Assembly: GCF_032362555.1 (NCBI RefSeq)
Contig: NC_083508.1
Span: 6,229,001-6,293,000, forward strand
Direction: 5' to 3'
Source of the DNA: Amyelois transitella
Lineage: Eukaryota; Arthropoda; Insecta; Lepidoptera; Pyralidae
Length of the DNA stretch: 64,000 nucleotides
Position 1 is the stretch's first letter. Each line of letters begins with the position of its first letter. Positions 1-11,828 of this stretch are shown piece by piece. The position numbers and the translations under genes were made by a program. The notes under the pieces are model-generated. The model saw nothing but the letters and a program-made list of their open reading frames with translations. It did no database searches and was not told the DNA's origin.

Positions 1-710
1 TATGTTAAACTCGGGCACACTTGTTTAACATTAATATAATCCTTCGTGCTGTAATAGGCTTAACTACAAAGCTCTTCTTTAATGTACTTTTTGAATTTTC
101 TTTCGTTCATTTCAAGAACACTTCTTGGTAATATATTATAAAACTATACAATTAATCAGAAATGATTTTCCTACTTTAGCCAGCCGATGCTTGGATGTCA
201 ATGGATTAAGTAGATAAAATTTATGTAATAATGTTGTTTGTCATACTTAGATACTTTTAGTCAAATAAATTAAACATTATATTTTAAGCTTTGAGCAAAC
301 ATAGGTACCTACTTAGTGATTTCTTTTTGGTCCCACCTAGCGACAATCGATCGTCTAGACTCTAGACCATACGTACACGCACGCTTATACCACAGGCTTA
401 CCAGACACGTACCCTCTCATTACGTCAGTATAACAGTGATAAGCGCTGTCAAAATTGAAGAATATTGTCAAACGTGTCATGCTTGGCATTCATGTTCATT
501 CAATTAATGTCATGTATGTGTGTATTTATTAACCTGATGATTATTATAGTTTTTCGACAATAGAGTATAACAAATATATTATAAAATCTTGATTAATCTG
601 AAATTGAATACTATAAACAAAAAACTTCTAAACCCTACAATAACCTATTATCTTTCAATTTGCGGCAGAGGTAGTGATGTGCTTATAATTATCAACTAAA
701 CATTAACATT
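1..710. other. AT-rich sequence upstream of RER1
   Basis: No gene is visible. The region is AT-rich and presumably holds the RER1 promoter and 5' untranslated sequence in its last few hundred bases. A 63-codon open frame at 316-507 shows no recognisable protein features and is not called. Confidence 0.5.
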
Positions 711-3700
711 ATGATGGATGGAAATGACTTAACGTCGGACGCATCAAGAAAAGGCATAGTTTCTCAAGCATGGACCCGTATTTCACAGGTACTCTGTAAA
801 ATAATTCTTGCCTTTTTCAGGTCTCGTAACCTCGGTTGTAGGGTACTTTTTATTAAGACATCTAATTGGCATGTAACTCGACCAGTGCATTTTCCACTAT
901 CACCCTCGAACCACGTAAACCATCGCTGGCATATCTCATCATCAAAGGCCAGTGTGACCATTTTTTTCACTACTAATCCTGCCTAATTCAAACTTTTTTA
1001 AAAACTGTGGTATATAACCAAGAACAGTAAAAATACGTACATGTCCTTATTAATCAGTTCATTCTTTTTTCATAATTCATTGATTCAGTCAGATAAAGGT
1101 ACCTAAAAAGATCAGATAAAGGTCTTATGGATGAGTTATGAATTCAATTTACAAAGAGATTCTTCATACTTCTCCCTATTCCAAAGTTTATAAGGATGTG
1201 TGTGTTTCTTACTCTTTCGTGCAAAATTGACTGAACAATGATTATCAACTTTTAGTACAAAGTAGGTATTAAAAATTGAATTCCATGCAATACAAACATA
1301 ATTATGAGATGTACTGGGTAATCCCCAAAGATCTCAAAGTTTTTTCTAGATTGCCATATTTAACTTGAACATTTTGAACTGAAATATGGAAAATTATTTT
1401 TTATTTCAATGCTACCAAGTACAATTGAATGTCGAACAATCATTCATTTAATTATTTCTGTGTCCCTTACGGGGTAGACAGGGCCAGCAGTCTTGAAAGA
1501 CTGATAGGCCTCATTCAGTTATTTTAGAGGATTTTTCATTTTAATATTCATGTCATGTCATAAAATATTTTTTTTTCTGCTCTGCTAAATTAGTACATCT
1601 CTAATCCAAACCTACCCTAACCAATTTTTTTAAATCTATAACTGAATTATGCTCAAAAATTTTTGAGTTTAAAGCATTTGCTGAGAAACAGAGCAGTAAG
1701 AAGATTAAAGTATTACATTCTGATAATGGCACAGAAAGTAATATCAATAGGCGGATGGATAATTATCTGACAGCATGGGATACCGCACCAAGTTACGGTT
1801 GAGTACACACCTACGGTACAATCTACGAGAAAGCAAGAAGTATGCTTTATGAAGCTGGCTTATGAAAAAGGTTCCGGGCGGAAACTGCCAATTATGCAGT
1901 TTACTTTCATAATAGATCTCCAACAATTGCTGTAAAAAATTTGACTCCAGAAGAGAAGTGGTCAGGAAAGAAGTGCAACCTGAGTATGGTGAAGACTTTT
2001 AGATGTAGCCTAAATGCACATTCCTGAACAGAAGAGGAAGAAATATGATCCAAAAAACAGAGAGCCTGAGAGATGTAGTATTCTTTGAAAACCAGAAACA
2101 TAAAGAAGAAAAGGAATCTTCCGAGAACACTAGGGTGTTCATTGACCATTCTTCAAAGGAAGAAGTTGTCTTTCCAAACTCAGTGGTCAATTCAACAGAA
2201 CCTGGAAATCATGAGACGCTTTTGTCATCACACTTTTTGTGGTTTGGACAGCAACCTACCAGAGACCAATATTAATGAAGATTATGAGTTTGAAGATTGT
2301 GAACCAGCTCCAATCCTTGAAATATACCTACCGAGAGTAAACGAAGATACCCACTGAGGATAGACTAATTAAACTTTTCTGATTATATCCTTTATCAAGC
2401 TGCTGCAACATCTGATATTGATGATCCAAAGACGATAGAAGAGACATTGTCGAGACCCGATAGTGAGAAATGGAAGGTAGCCATTAAAGAAAAGCTTGAT
2501 GCGATAACACATGGGTTATTGGGAAACCATCTTTTTTTTCGTAACATCGTTGATTCTAAATTTTTATTTTAAATTTAATTTGCAGGGGTAATAGGAGCAG
2601 ATATAAAGCACAATTGGTTGCAGGATGGTTTAGCCAAAAATGTGGCATAGACTAGGACGAAACATTTTCGCCTGTAGTGAGACAAAGTTCAGAACGTTAC
2701 TTGGTGGCTAGCAGTCAAGTATAATCAGAAAGTGATCAAATGGATGTGAAAACGGCATTCCTGAATGAAGATTTAAATAAAATTGTCTTCATGAAACAAC
2801 CGCACGATTTTGACGAAAAAGGAAAGAACTATGTGTGTTTATTGAAGAAATCCCTTTATGGATTAAAGCAGGGTCTGATAGCATGGAATCTGAAGCTTAG
2901 TACGGAACCTTTAAAATGTGATGTTAAACATCATCATATTAGCAGTGTCTGTTGATGATATGCTTCTATTATAATATTTTATAGTGATGCTAAGGAACTT
3001 CGACGACGAAGACTTCGATAGCCCTTATGTCTAAATTTGAAATGAAGGATCTCGGGAAGGCAAATTACATTTTAGGAATGCATATTTCATATTCATAGCT
3101 GAGGAGACATTTTACTGTGTCTACAGTGAAAGTCAATTTACTGTTGCTATTGCACAAAACCCTGTGCATCATCAACATATTAAACATATTGATGTGCGCC
3201 ACAACTTTATAAGAGAAGCAGTTGAGGATGGTGTTATTCAGCTTGAGTATGTACTAACACTGCATATGGTAGCTGATGCGTTGACCAACTTTACTACATC
3301 CATGATAAAGAGATGAAGTGGATCTATTCTTTTTTATATTGGTGCCGGGAATCCACACGACACAACCATTCATGCCATAGGGTAACTTAAAAGGCTTTCC
3401 AATATGGCAAGAACCTGTGACATATAATCACACAGTTACAAATTACAGGCTGTTTTGATATATTCTCAATATAATAATATAATTAATATATTTATTTAAA
3501 ATTTATGCACGTTAAATGTAGAACAGGTGTACTTAATGCCACTAGGCATTCTCTGCTAGTCGAACCAAACAGATGATTAATCCACAACTTTATCTTTATT
3601 AGGTGTACCAAGGGACGTTGGATAAGTGGACACCACATGCAAAAGCTAGATGGGCTGGAAGTATTCTACTTTTGATGGCATTTATGCTGCGAATTTTTAC

Positions 3701-6700
3701 CAAACAAGTATGTATAAAACTAATACTCATCTTATAAACACGCGTTTTTATGCTTTTTTTTATTAAAATCATTATTCATAATAATTTATTTATACATTTT
3801 TGTACTTTCCTTTTTTAATCATGGGTAGAATCAAAAACAATACCAAGTTGTTTTTTGGCCAGCTGTGACTTATAATACGTTTTAGTACAACCAGCTGTTT
3901 GTTTCTGTAGCGACATATTTACGCCATAAGTCTTAACAGGCAATCACTTGACGCTATCAGCCAATAATAGCGAGCGTAAATCATGGTATCAAAGTTTCCA
4001 TGGATTGGGTCATTAATACAACCTCCGACTCAATACCGTTAGAACCACGGTTCCCCAGGCATAACACCTGGCCTGGCATAAGATCTTCCCTTTGCGGTTG
4101 AGCCCGAATCATTGCTCCCGCTACATTTTGAAGCCTAAGTTTGCAAGAGACAGCATCTCCTTACTATTAGAAGTAGGACATGCTGTTAAAACTACCAAAA
4201 CCCTCCCAAAAATTTTACATGCAGTAAAACAAAGAGCGAACAACTTACATACAGCTCCTTCGATATGAACCCACGTGTTTGCTATTACTTTTTAGTTAAT
4301 CTTATAACATCCAGTGAACAGTGATGAAGTAATTCATAGAGACAACGTAGCCTTTTTCTACTCAGCTGGAATCATTATATATGCATAAATTTCGATACCA
4401 TACACAATCATGAACTTTTTAATTTCAGGGCTGGTATATAGTTACATATGCTCTTGGCATATATCACTTGAACTTATTCATTGCATTCCTAACACCAAAA
4501 ATTGATCCGGCTATGGATTTTGATGGTGAGTTATGTGATGTCTATTTAATTGTCCTCAGGTGAAGTGGATTTGAAGTGATTCAAAAAATATTTTTGTCAG
4601 TATCAATTGAAGCATTCCTACTAATTCCTAGGAATCGCTACTACTAAATAAAATTTACTATTAGATAGCTACTAGTAAATTAAGACGTCAAAGCATCATC
4701 ATTCGAAAAGGGTTTGCACGGAAAACTGATCTTGCCGTGCTGATTACTCTTATCCTACTAATATTATAAATCTGAAAGTTCTTAAAGATACGTGTGTCTT
4801 TCACTCAAAAACCACTACCGGTTTTTCATGAAATTCTGAAGTAATTATGTAGTTTAAATATTGGAATCAATACATATAATAATACAGTAAAAAAATTTTG
4901 TCTGTACATTGGGTATATTTAAGAAGGAAAAATTTATAACTATATAAAAATAGTAACCGAGCATGAATCTGAAAAAAAGGTTTGTATGTTTGTTTGTACA
5001 CGCTAATCTCCGGAACTACTGAACAGGTCCGGAACTACTGAACAGGTCCGGAACTACTGCCTGGCCTACATATCTATACTAATATTATAAAGCTTAAGTG
5101 TTTGTTTGTTTGCTAATCTCAGGAACAACTGGTTCGAATTGAAAAATTATTTTTGTGTTTAATAGACCATTTATCGAGCTAGGCTATTTATCATCACGCG
5201 GCAACTATAAGGAGCGAAGAAATAATGGAAAATGTGAAACAAAAGGGGAAAATTATTCCTCCTTGAGGGATTCAATGATGCCCAAAATAACTATTCCACG
5301 CGGACGAAGTCGCGGGCATAGCTAGTAGGGTATAATTTATTTTAGAATCTGGTACAGCTGATATCGAATCATAACAACTCAGCTATAAAGGAAATATCGA
5401 AACTTGAAAATACTGAAAATACATATACTTACTCAATGAGCAGACATTTTTTTTTTATTGTTTTGTTATATGTATTGATAACGTTTAGCGAAATATAAAT
5501 CTACCATAGATTCAAATAAAACAATTTATATTTGTTTTTAATTTTATTACAAAATCAACTTGTAGTTACTTTCAATTAATTAAAATTCTTCTAAGCAATA
5601 ATACGTATATTAAATAAATTACAATCAATATGTATACCTATAACAAGACAGTAAAAATCGATGTTAGTAGGTACATTCAATATTTTTTCCAAAAGCTGAT
5701 AAGGGGCGATTAAAGAAGAGTTTAATTTTTGTCTATGTCCTCTGTACTCCACACGTACATCGCATACATAATTATGCAAAATTTTATGGAGATCAGATGC
5801 AGACAAAACATGCAACAGACACTTTTCATATTTATAATATACCACCTGTGCCCGCGAGTTCGTCTCGTACAAAGTAAATTTATTATATTGGTATTTATTG
5901 AAATCATTTTCAGGTGATGACGACAATGGACCTGCGTTGCCAACTCGGTCAACTGAAGAGTTTAGACCATTTATAAGACGGCTGCCGGAATTCAAATTCT
6001 GGCTCTCTGTGACTAAGAGCACACTAGTTGCTATATGTTGTACCTTTATTGATGCTTTTAATATTCCAGTATTTTGGCCAATTCTAGTTATGTACTTTAT
6101 TACCCTATTTTGTATAACGATGAAGAGACAAATCAAAGTAAGTAGATTTTTATTTATTTATATACAATTTAAACGAAGATATAGATGGCACAACTATAGC
6201 GGCAGTAAAATGCTATTATTATTAACTGTAGTAGCAAGAAATTCTAAATAGAATCTTAGCAACCCCCTAAACCTCGACAAAAATGTTTCTAAAAGTTTGA
6301 AGGATTTTTTAATCTTCGATCCTATCGGGCTATGTGAAACAGTTGCAATTGTATTTAAACATAATTAAGAAAAACTAGCTTGCCCGAGCCCCGGGGCTAT
6401 CTCTCCCGTGGGAATTTCCACGAATATGTTTGACTCAGCTATTTAACTATATCCATACAAAATCGGTCCATCGGTTTAGCCGTGAAAGCGTTGCAAATAT
6501 ACAGACGGACGGAAACAGACCAACTTTTGCATTTATAATAGGTATAACGTAGTAAATTATCAGCATCGCGTTGACACCGTGACATAGGTATGCTGAGCGG
6601 GAACCGTAAATGCCATTTGTATTTTTTATGTACAATGTGGTTTCCGGCACCAAAAAGAAAAAACAATAGGAACACTCCATCTTAGTCGCCTTTTACGACA

Positions 6701-7098
6701 TCCATGGGTAGTTCCCATGGATGTCGTAAAAGGCGACTAAGGGATAGGCTTATAAACTTGGAATTCTTCTTTAAAACAATGGGCTAACGACTTGTTGCTA
6801 TTTGAATCTCAATTCTATCATTAAGCCAAACAGCTGAAAGTGTTAGCTCTATCTACCCCAAGAAAGGATATAGACGTGATTATATGTATTTTTATATCCA
6901 AATTTCCATGAGACTAAAGCCTCAAGGCATCGGTATTGTAAAAATTGCTTTAGTGTCTAATAATTTTGATAATAATTGCAAATATTTAAACTAATAAGAT
7001 TGTTTCTTTTTCAGCATATGATCAAATACCGCTATCTACCCTTTACACACAGCAAACCTAAGTACAAAACTGTTGACTCCTCAGTTACTATAAACTGA
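711..7098 (+). CDS. Rer1: RER1, Golgi-to-ER retrieval receptor, five exons
   Basis: Rer1 is a four-span membrane protein of the early Golgi. It returns ER residents and unassembled subunits to the ER in COPI vesicles. Exons: 711-788, 3603-3707, 4429-4525, 5914-6137, 7015-7098. All junctions are GT-AG and the phases join (0,0,1,0), giving 195 aa, about the usual family length. Exon 2 reads YQGTLDKWTPHAKARW; exon 3 gives GWYIVTYALGIYHLNLFIAF; exon 4 gives EEFRPFIRRLPEFKFW and VFWPILVMYFITLFCITMKR; exon 5 gives HMIKYRYLPFTHSKPKYK. All of these are family hallmarks. The start is an ATG ATG pair with a short acidic N-terminus. Intron 1 (2.8 kb) holds a copia remnant; introns 3 and 4 hold Helitron and SINE copies. 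Poly(A) signal candidates (AATAAA) lie near 7290 and 7463. Identity is very secure; only the choice between the two start ATGs is uncertain. Confidence 0.95.
1450..1520 (-). repeat. Fragment of RTE-derived SINE
   Basis: A short stretch matches, in reverse, the 3' half of the SINE copies at 9598-9853 and elsewhere (GGGGTAGACAGGGCCAGCAG, then CTTGAAAGACTGATAGGCC). It lies in RER1 intron 1. The ends are decayed. Confidence 0.6.
1620..3320 (+). mobile_element. Decayed Ty1/copia retrotransposon in RER1 intron 1
   Basis: Translated pieces follow copia pol order. Integrase core comes first (VLHSDNGTESN near 1705-1740, then a degenerate stretch to about 2050). A linker follows (DPKTIEETLSRPDSEKWKVA near 2425-2480). 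The reverse transcriptase follows at 2740-2925 (MDVKTAFLNEDL, then KKSLYGLKQG). The RNase H C-terminus lies at about 3175-3316 (KHIDVRHNFIREAVEDGVIQ). Frames shift and stops interrupt all parts, and an AT-rich stretch at about 2525-2585 interrupts the RT. Long terminal repeats are not recognisable. This is a dead copy on the same strand as RER1; the gene's exons are unaffected. Confidence 0.85.
3940..4075 (+). repeat. Dispersed repeat, pair of 34075-34180
   Basis: This segment of RER1 intron 2 shares, in inverted orientation, several short blocks with 34075-34180: ATCAGCCAAT, then ACCTCCGA.TCAA, then GTTCCCCAGG, in the same order. The two copies are strongly diverged. The family and function are unknown to me; it may be an old transposon or SINE body. 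Confidence 0.45.
5010..5059 (+). repeat. 19-bp tandem repeat (2.6 copies)
   Basis: The unit CCGGAACTACTGAACAGGT occurs at 5010-5028 and 5029-5047, followed by a partial third copy. It lies inside a Helitron-type fragment just before the fuller copy starting at 5073, and looks like a local slippage expansion. Confidence 0.8.
5073..5325 (+). mobile_element. Lep1-type non-autonomous Helitron
   Basis: The copy begins TCTATACTAATATTATAAAG, ends in CTAG, and sits between A (5072) and T (5326) with no target duplication, as Helitrons do. A GC-rich partly self-complementary stretch (GCGGACGAAGTCGCGG) lies just before the 3' end. It is a close relative of the copy at 8253-8521 and lies in RER1 intron 3. 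It has no coding capacity. Confidence 0.8.
6373..6545 (-). repeat. Lepidopteran Helitron-like repeat fragment, reverse orientation
   Basis: It starts ACTAGCTTGCCCG and continues through AAAATCGGTCCATCGGTTTAG and ACAGACGGACGG to a TTATAATA stretch. This is the usual reverse layout of the common lepidopteran CTAG-ended repeats. Similar decayed copies occur near 14648-14850, 35800-35945, 38035-38155 and 53028-53225. Confidence 0.5.
6636..6890 (+). mobile_element. RTE-derived SINE with internal 28-bp palindrome
   Basis: The head (GTGGTTTCCGGCACC), body and GACGTGATTATATGTAT tail match other copies such as 9598-9853. Where other copies read CTCTTT before CCCATGGATGTCG, this one carries an inverted copy of the following 28 bases. 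This gives a perfect foldback with arms 6681-6708 and 6714-6741 and a 5-base loop. The copy lies in RER1 intron 4. Confidence 0.85.
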
Positions 7099-7954
7099 CG
7101 GATATTAGTCGACCTGTGAAGAGAGTAACAAGAAGTTTATAGCTAATTTAACTTAAAAAAACTGTTGTATGATTTTAGAAATACAGTTTTTATTATAATG
7201 TTTCCTCATTTTTAATTATTTATTATAAATATCAACAGAAAAAATATGCCAAGCTTGATCGCTCGTTATAACCTTGTTGAAATGTTTTCAATAAATATCA
7301 AGAAAATGATATTTAGAACTATTTTTAAAAACTGTGTTAAACTTATAAAATGAAATGACCTATTCGTTATTTCTAATTATTTATAACCTATTGTAATAGT
7401 ATTATTGTTTTTACCTTGAAACCAAACTTCGCATTTTGCACTTATTTGTAAAGAAATCTTAAATAAAAATTCCAGCCCTGGACACACCATGACTGTTGAA
7501 TTAATAAATGATTTATCAGCATTTAAATTATAGAGGATTTTATTTATAAAGAGGAAGCAAAATAACTTTTTGGACCAGATTCACCATCAAATGATTATTA
7601 AAATTGTCCCTACATTTTAAAGACCTCTTTTAAGATCCTAAAGAAACATAGAGAAAAGATAAGACACATTTTATGAATATTACTCCCACATATTTACCTT
7701 TTGCCCATGGCACAGTTCAGTTGTCCCATTTACCGGACAACAGAAAAAAATATTTTCCATTGTGCAGTTGACCGGACTTCCGACGCCATTAACACATACC
7801 GTCCCACTACTACCTATATAGTTCCATGGTAAGACGGTTATTCAAAATGGCAGTAAAGTCAAAGCGCGATAAATCATCTGCAATCTAGCCGGCTAGACCT
7901 TGAATGCTTGCAACTTCATGCATAATATTGGCAATATCGCCGGGCTACTTGGCT

Positions 7955-7978
7955 ATAGTGCAACAATTGTTGCACTAT
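7955..7978. repeat. Perfect 24-bp palindrome
   Basis: The 24 bases at 7955-7978 are their own reverse complement with no spacer (half-site ATAGTGCAACAA). The surrounding 150 bases also contain short GCCG/CGGC inverted pieces, so it may be the centre of an old foldback element. No binding factor is inferred. Confidence 0.7.
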
Positions 7979-8252
7979 GTTGAGCTTTATAGTCGGCAAC
8001 TCGGCGGCTATAAAATTGCGCCAGGAAATTATCGTAAAACTAGCCCGTCTACCGTCTAGGCACCTTTATTTCTTAGCAATTAATATTTTTGAGCTAGACG
8101 TCGGTCATCGAAATCGGAATAACGATTTCTATGCCACCGACGGAAGGACATGGCGAAACTATAAGAAAATACATTGAGACACTAGGCCCATTAAGCAGTT
8201 GTCTAATAGTAGGCAGCAGAAATACTGCAATATGCAAGATGTTTATAGTATA

Positions 8253-8521
8253 TCTATACTAATATTATAAAGCTGAAGAGTTTGTTTGTTTGTTTGAACG
8301 CGCTAATCTCAGGAACTACTGGTCCGAATTGAAAAATTCTTTTTGCGTCGAAAAGATCATTTATCGAGGTTGGCTTTAGGCTAATATAACATCACGCTGC
8401 AACTTTTAGGAGCGAAGAAATAATGGAAAATGTGAAAAAAACGGGGAAAACTTCATCCTTGAGGGTTTCAACGATGCCCAAAATAACTATTCTACGCAGA
8501 CGAAGTCGCGGGCACTGCTAG
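8253..8521 (+). mobile_element. Lep1-type non-autonomous Helitron
   Basis: It begins TCTATACTAATATTATAAAG and ends CTAG, between A (8252) and T (8522). It shares its whole length with the copy at 5073-5325, including the GACGAAGTCGCGGGCA 3' segment, with scattered substitutions. It is intergenic with no ORF. Confidence 0.82.
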
Positions 8522-8574
8522 TGTTTTATATTTTAATAAGTAAAATAATATAGAATTACATCATCCTTCTGGAA

Positions 8575-8917
8575 TTAGTCCTTGTGCGTCTGCCTCACTT
8601 CTCTGGAGTTGATGCCTGAAACCCTCCGCAACTTTTGTAGGGGAACCTATATTGGATCATGGTATATTATACAAAGCACGCTGTGATCATGTTTACAGAT
8701 CCAGCTGCCTGAATGTGCAGGTTTCCTCACGATGTTTTCCATCATCGTAAGAGCATCCCTTAGCAATCAAAACTAATGTTGGTAGGTAACTATACCTACA
8801 TATTTCAGAAGAGGTCATCACTACATGGCAGTGGAAGCGGAAGGATTTGAACCTATGCCATTCTGGGCATCATGCTTTTTTATTTGGACATCTTAACCGC
8901 TCGACCACCGACTCGTA
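8575..8917 (-). mobile_element. tRNA-headed SINE, second family
   Basis: Read on the minus strand it starts with a tRNA-like head: CGAGTCGGTGGTCGAGCGG (A box), then GGCATAGGTTCAAATCC (B box). A long body ends near 8575. The head resembles a serine or leucine type tRNA with a long variable region, but the fold is imperfect and a SINE body follows, so it is not a tRNA gene. A related copy lies at 39982-40265 on the plus strand. Confidence 0.6.
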
Positions 8918-9597
8918 CCATAATGGCTACGTACGTACGTACGTTAAACCTGTGTATTAAACCTCCTGTTTAAATATGTTTATTAAATGGTTATTTAAAA
9001 TCGAGTACTTAAAACATTTATTATGTTAATATAATATTAAATGCAATAACATTACTTCTAATATGTTTTATCGGTGATTATTTGCTAACGCGTAGAACAA
9101 AGATGATGCTTTTATTTTTATCACCAGCGACTATTAATAGTTGCGTTTTTCAGGGGGTACCTCAGATGCTGTGTGTATAACTCTAGCTACATTGAAACTA
9201 TTTTAGTAAACGCACATTTGTAATGTTTAGGGCTTTATAGTTATCCTATTTGTGTATTTCAATATACATGTATCCTATATCGATTCAATGTTAATATCGC
9301 ACTACTGTTGAGTTGAATATATTAGATGACCTAAATAGATCATTTTGATGTGCCTAATGACCTATATATACGTCGTCGCACAAATGTGCTGTCGACATCT
9401 CTTCAATTCACATCATACCTAGTACGTATTCTCATTGTATCACTATCACAATATATTATAATATCACAGAATCAATAATAGTACTCATACTAACATCAAT
9501 TTATGCGCGAATCTTGTTGTAATCGAATAAAATTATATAATTCGAACCAATCTTATGTACCAACCTACAATTAATGTTTTTAAATCTGGGGTTACTA

Positions 9598-9853
9598 CCG
9601 TGCCGTGTGGTTCCTGGCACTAATGTAAAAAGGAATAGGACGACACCATCTCTTTCCCATGGATGTCGTAAAAGGCGGCTAAGTGGTTTTAACTTAAGAT
9701 TCTTCTTTTAGACGACGGACTAACGACCTGTCTCTATTTGAATCTCAATTCTACCATTAAGCGTAACAGCTGAACGTGGCCTGTCAGTCTTTCAAGACTG
9801 CTGGCTCTGTCTACCCCGCAAGGAATATAGACGTGATTACATGAATGAATGTA
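9598..9853 (+). mobile_element. RTE-derived SINE, near full length
   Basis: This is the best complete copy of the short family. It has the head GTGCCGTGTGGTTCCTGGCA, the GGATGTCGTAAAAGGCGGC block, the middle TTTGAATCTCAATTCTACC, the segment CTTTCAAGACTGCTGGCTC, and an ACGTGATTACATGAATGAATG tail. The first ~95 bases resemble the 5' end, and the tail the 3' end, of the large RTE element at 45901-49590. Confidence 0.85.
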
Positions 9854-11828
9854 ACTACCTAGGTAGATACTTATCTAAAAAAAATGTATAAGCTTATAAT
9901 TAATTAGACTTAACATTTTTGTTAGTAATAGGACGTCGGACCTACCTATATTAATCCGATTTACCTATATGGTAGAATGTTTTACGTCTAAAGTATTTGC
10001 TGAAAAATATTTAAGAAACCAGATGGTCTTGCTCAATCTTGGCTGAAGAGTACTAACGTAACTACGTAGGTACATATAAAAAAGAAAACAAAATTAAAAA
10101 AAGTAAGTAGTTAGTATTCCTTTTCTACTGTAGTAGGTATCTACCTACCTACCTAAATAAGGTAATCACTCACTATAACAAACATAATATGCACATTTTA
10201 TTGTCAGATAACTAAATAAATCACGCCTTTTCCGGAGGGATAGATTAATTATTGCATTTTATTCGTTGGTCGAAAAAGATCTTATTTACTAAGTACCCAC
10301 CTATACAACCCATAAAAATCGGAATACCTAATATTATTCCGATTTCTATTCCGCAACTGTGTTAATAAAATTATTCTTTGGTTAAGCTGCTGCAGTAAAA
10401 AAATTTAGATAGCTAATGAGGTCAGACGGAAATTGCTCCCTGTAAAAACTGACATCGGTACCTACCCACGTAATTAATAAGATTATGACTATGTTTAAAA
10501 ATGTATATGCACTTAAATTTGACAATTTTCTATGATCTTGTGAACACAGGAACACCCCTTGTCGGAAGTAAGTACCTACCTACCTAAGCTGTCTATATCC
10601 TTGAAAAATACTTAATCGAGTAAATCCCATGGAACATACAAAAGCCATTTATACTTAATCGAAAATAAGTACTATACCTAATCGAATTGAGAATAGATAT
10701 ACTCAAGTCCTTATCCCTGTGGGGTAGACAGAGTCAACGGTCTCGAAATGATTGTAAGTACAGACAGGTAGGTATACAAAAAGGTGAGTAGTTTATTAGA
10801 CTTTACCTTGGTTGACTTTTATAGACCAATATATTCGGACTATGGTAGTAGATATTATAATTGTCACATAATTGTATTACTTATTTTTAGAGTTTTAGAG
10901 AAGTACCTAGTCAATTGCAGGCAGGCGGAAATCGATACATCATTCAGGAATGACACATAATTCATGAATTCTCAAAAAGATTCCCAATCACTCTGTGTTC
11001 TACTATGAGTAAGTATCTACCTCAGCAGACAGCAGATTATATGAGAATTGACAGTGCTATTCATAATGTTTTGGGGAATATTCTTATCTTCCCTCTCTCT
11101 CTATCTCTAAAGCTAGCCCAAAAGGTACTACACAATTATGTCTTAACAACGTTCGTGAATAGCTTCCCAAAGCCAAAAATCAAAGCACCATGAAGTATTG
11201 CCATCTAATAATAAAATTATTCTGGTAGGAATCTTACTAGAATCACAGACTTACAATACGCTTACAAATTCATATCAGTAGACGTATCATATTATGTTAC
11301 TGCGCAACTACCGCGATTAAGCAACTTCTGAAGAAGTTGCGATCCAACTTGGTACAGTGATTATATTGAGTAAGTATGTACCTCTATCTAGTTCCTCATT
11401 GCCGAGACTGACGCAAACCCCTGAAATCAGCTTTTCATGAGGAAGACATTCACAAAGAGAATATAACCACTACGTTTGACATTGCCCCAAAACTTTTCTA
11501 TCGCAATTTTTTTGTATTTGCTGCGATAGTGGTATCCTATAAAATCATTTTCTTAATGTTAATTGTATTATTATTTTAATGATAACACTGGCAACTGATC
11601 CAAGTTTTGTCAGTGTTACTATATAATGATATTTTCAAAAGTAATAAAACGCGCTCGATATCCCTGTTTATTTTATTGACCACTCGCCAGATGTTTGCGC
11701 ATTGTTTTCCAGTGCGCAGTAGTTTCTCTGTCGTAAAATCGGGATTCTGTTTTAGTATTATATCTATTCTGCCATTTTGAAAATAGTGGCGTGTATGGAT
11801 TAGACCTAGTGTTTTATATGTGACAAAT

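Larger units (their letters stand above)
7099..11828. other. Intergenic region between RER1 and calcineurin A
   Basis: No convincing gene was found. It holds the RER1 3' end, a Helitron (8253-8521), two SINEs (8575-8917 and 9598-9853), a SINE scrap near 10695-10750 and many short TACC/GGTA-rich runs. Open frames at 7977-8177 and 11005-11193 lack family features. The last few hundred bases before 11829 should contain the calcineurin promoter and 5' UTR. Confidence 0.6.

Noticed and set aside
5591-6136. 181-codon minus-strand ORF over RER1 exon 4
   Set aside because: It lies opposite the conserved RER1 exon 5914-6137 and has no recognisable features.
11820-11828. Calcineurin start at the upstream GTG
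   Set aside because: Non-ATG starts are rare in animals; the ATG at 11829 aligns with the family N-terminus.
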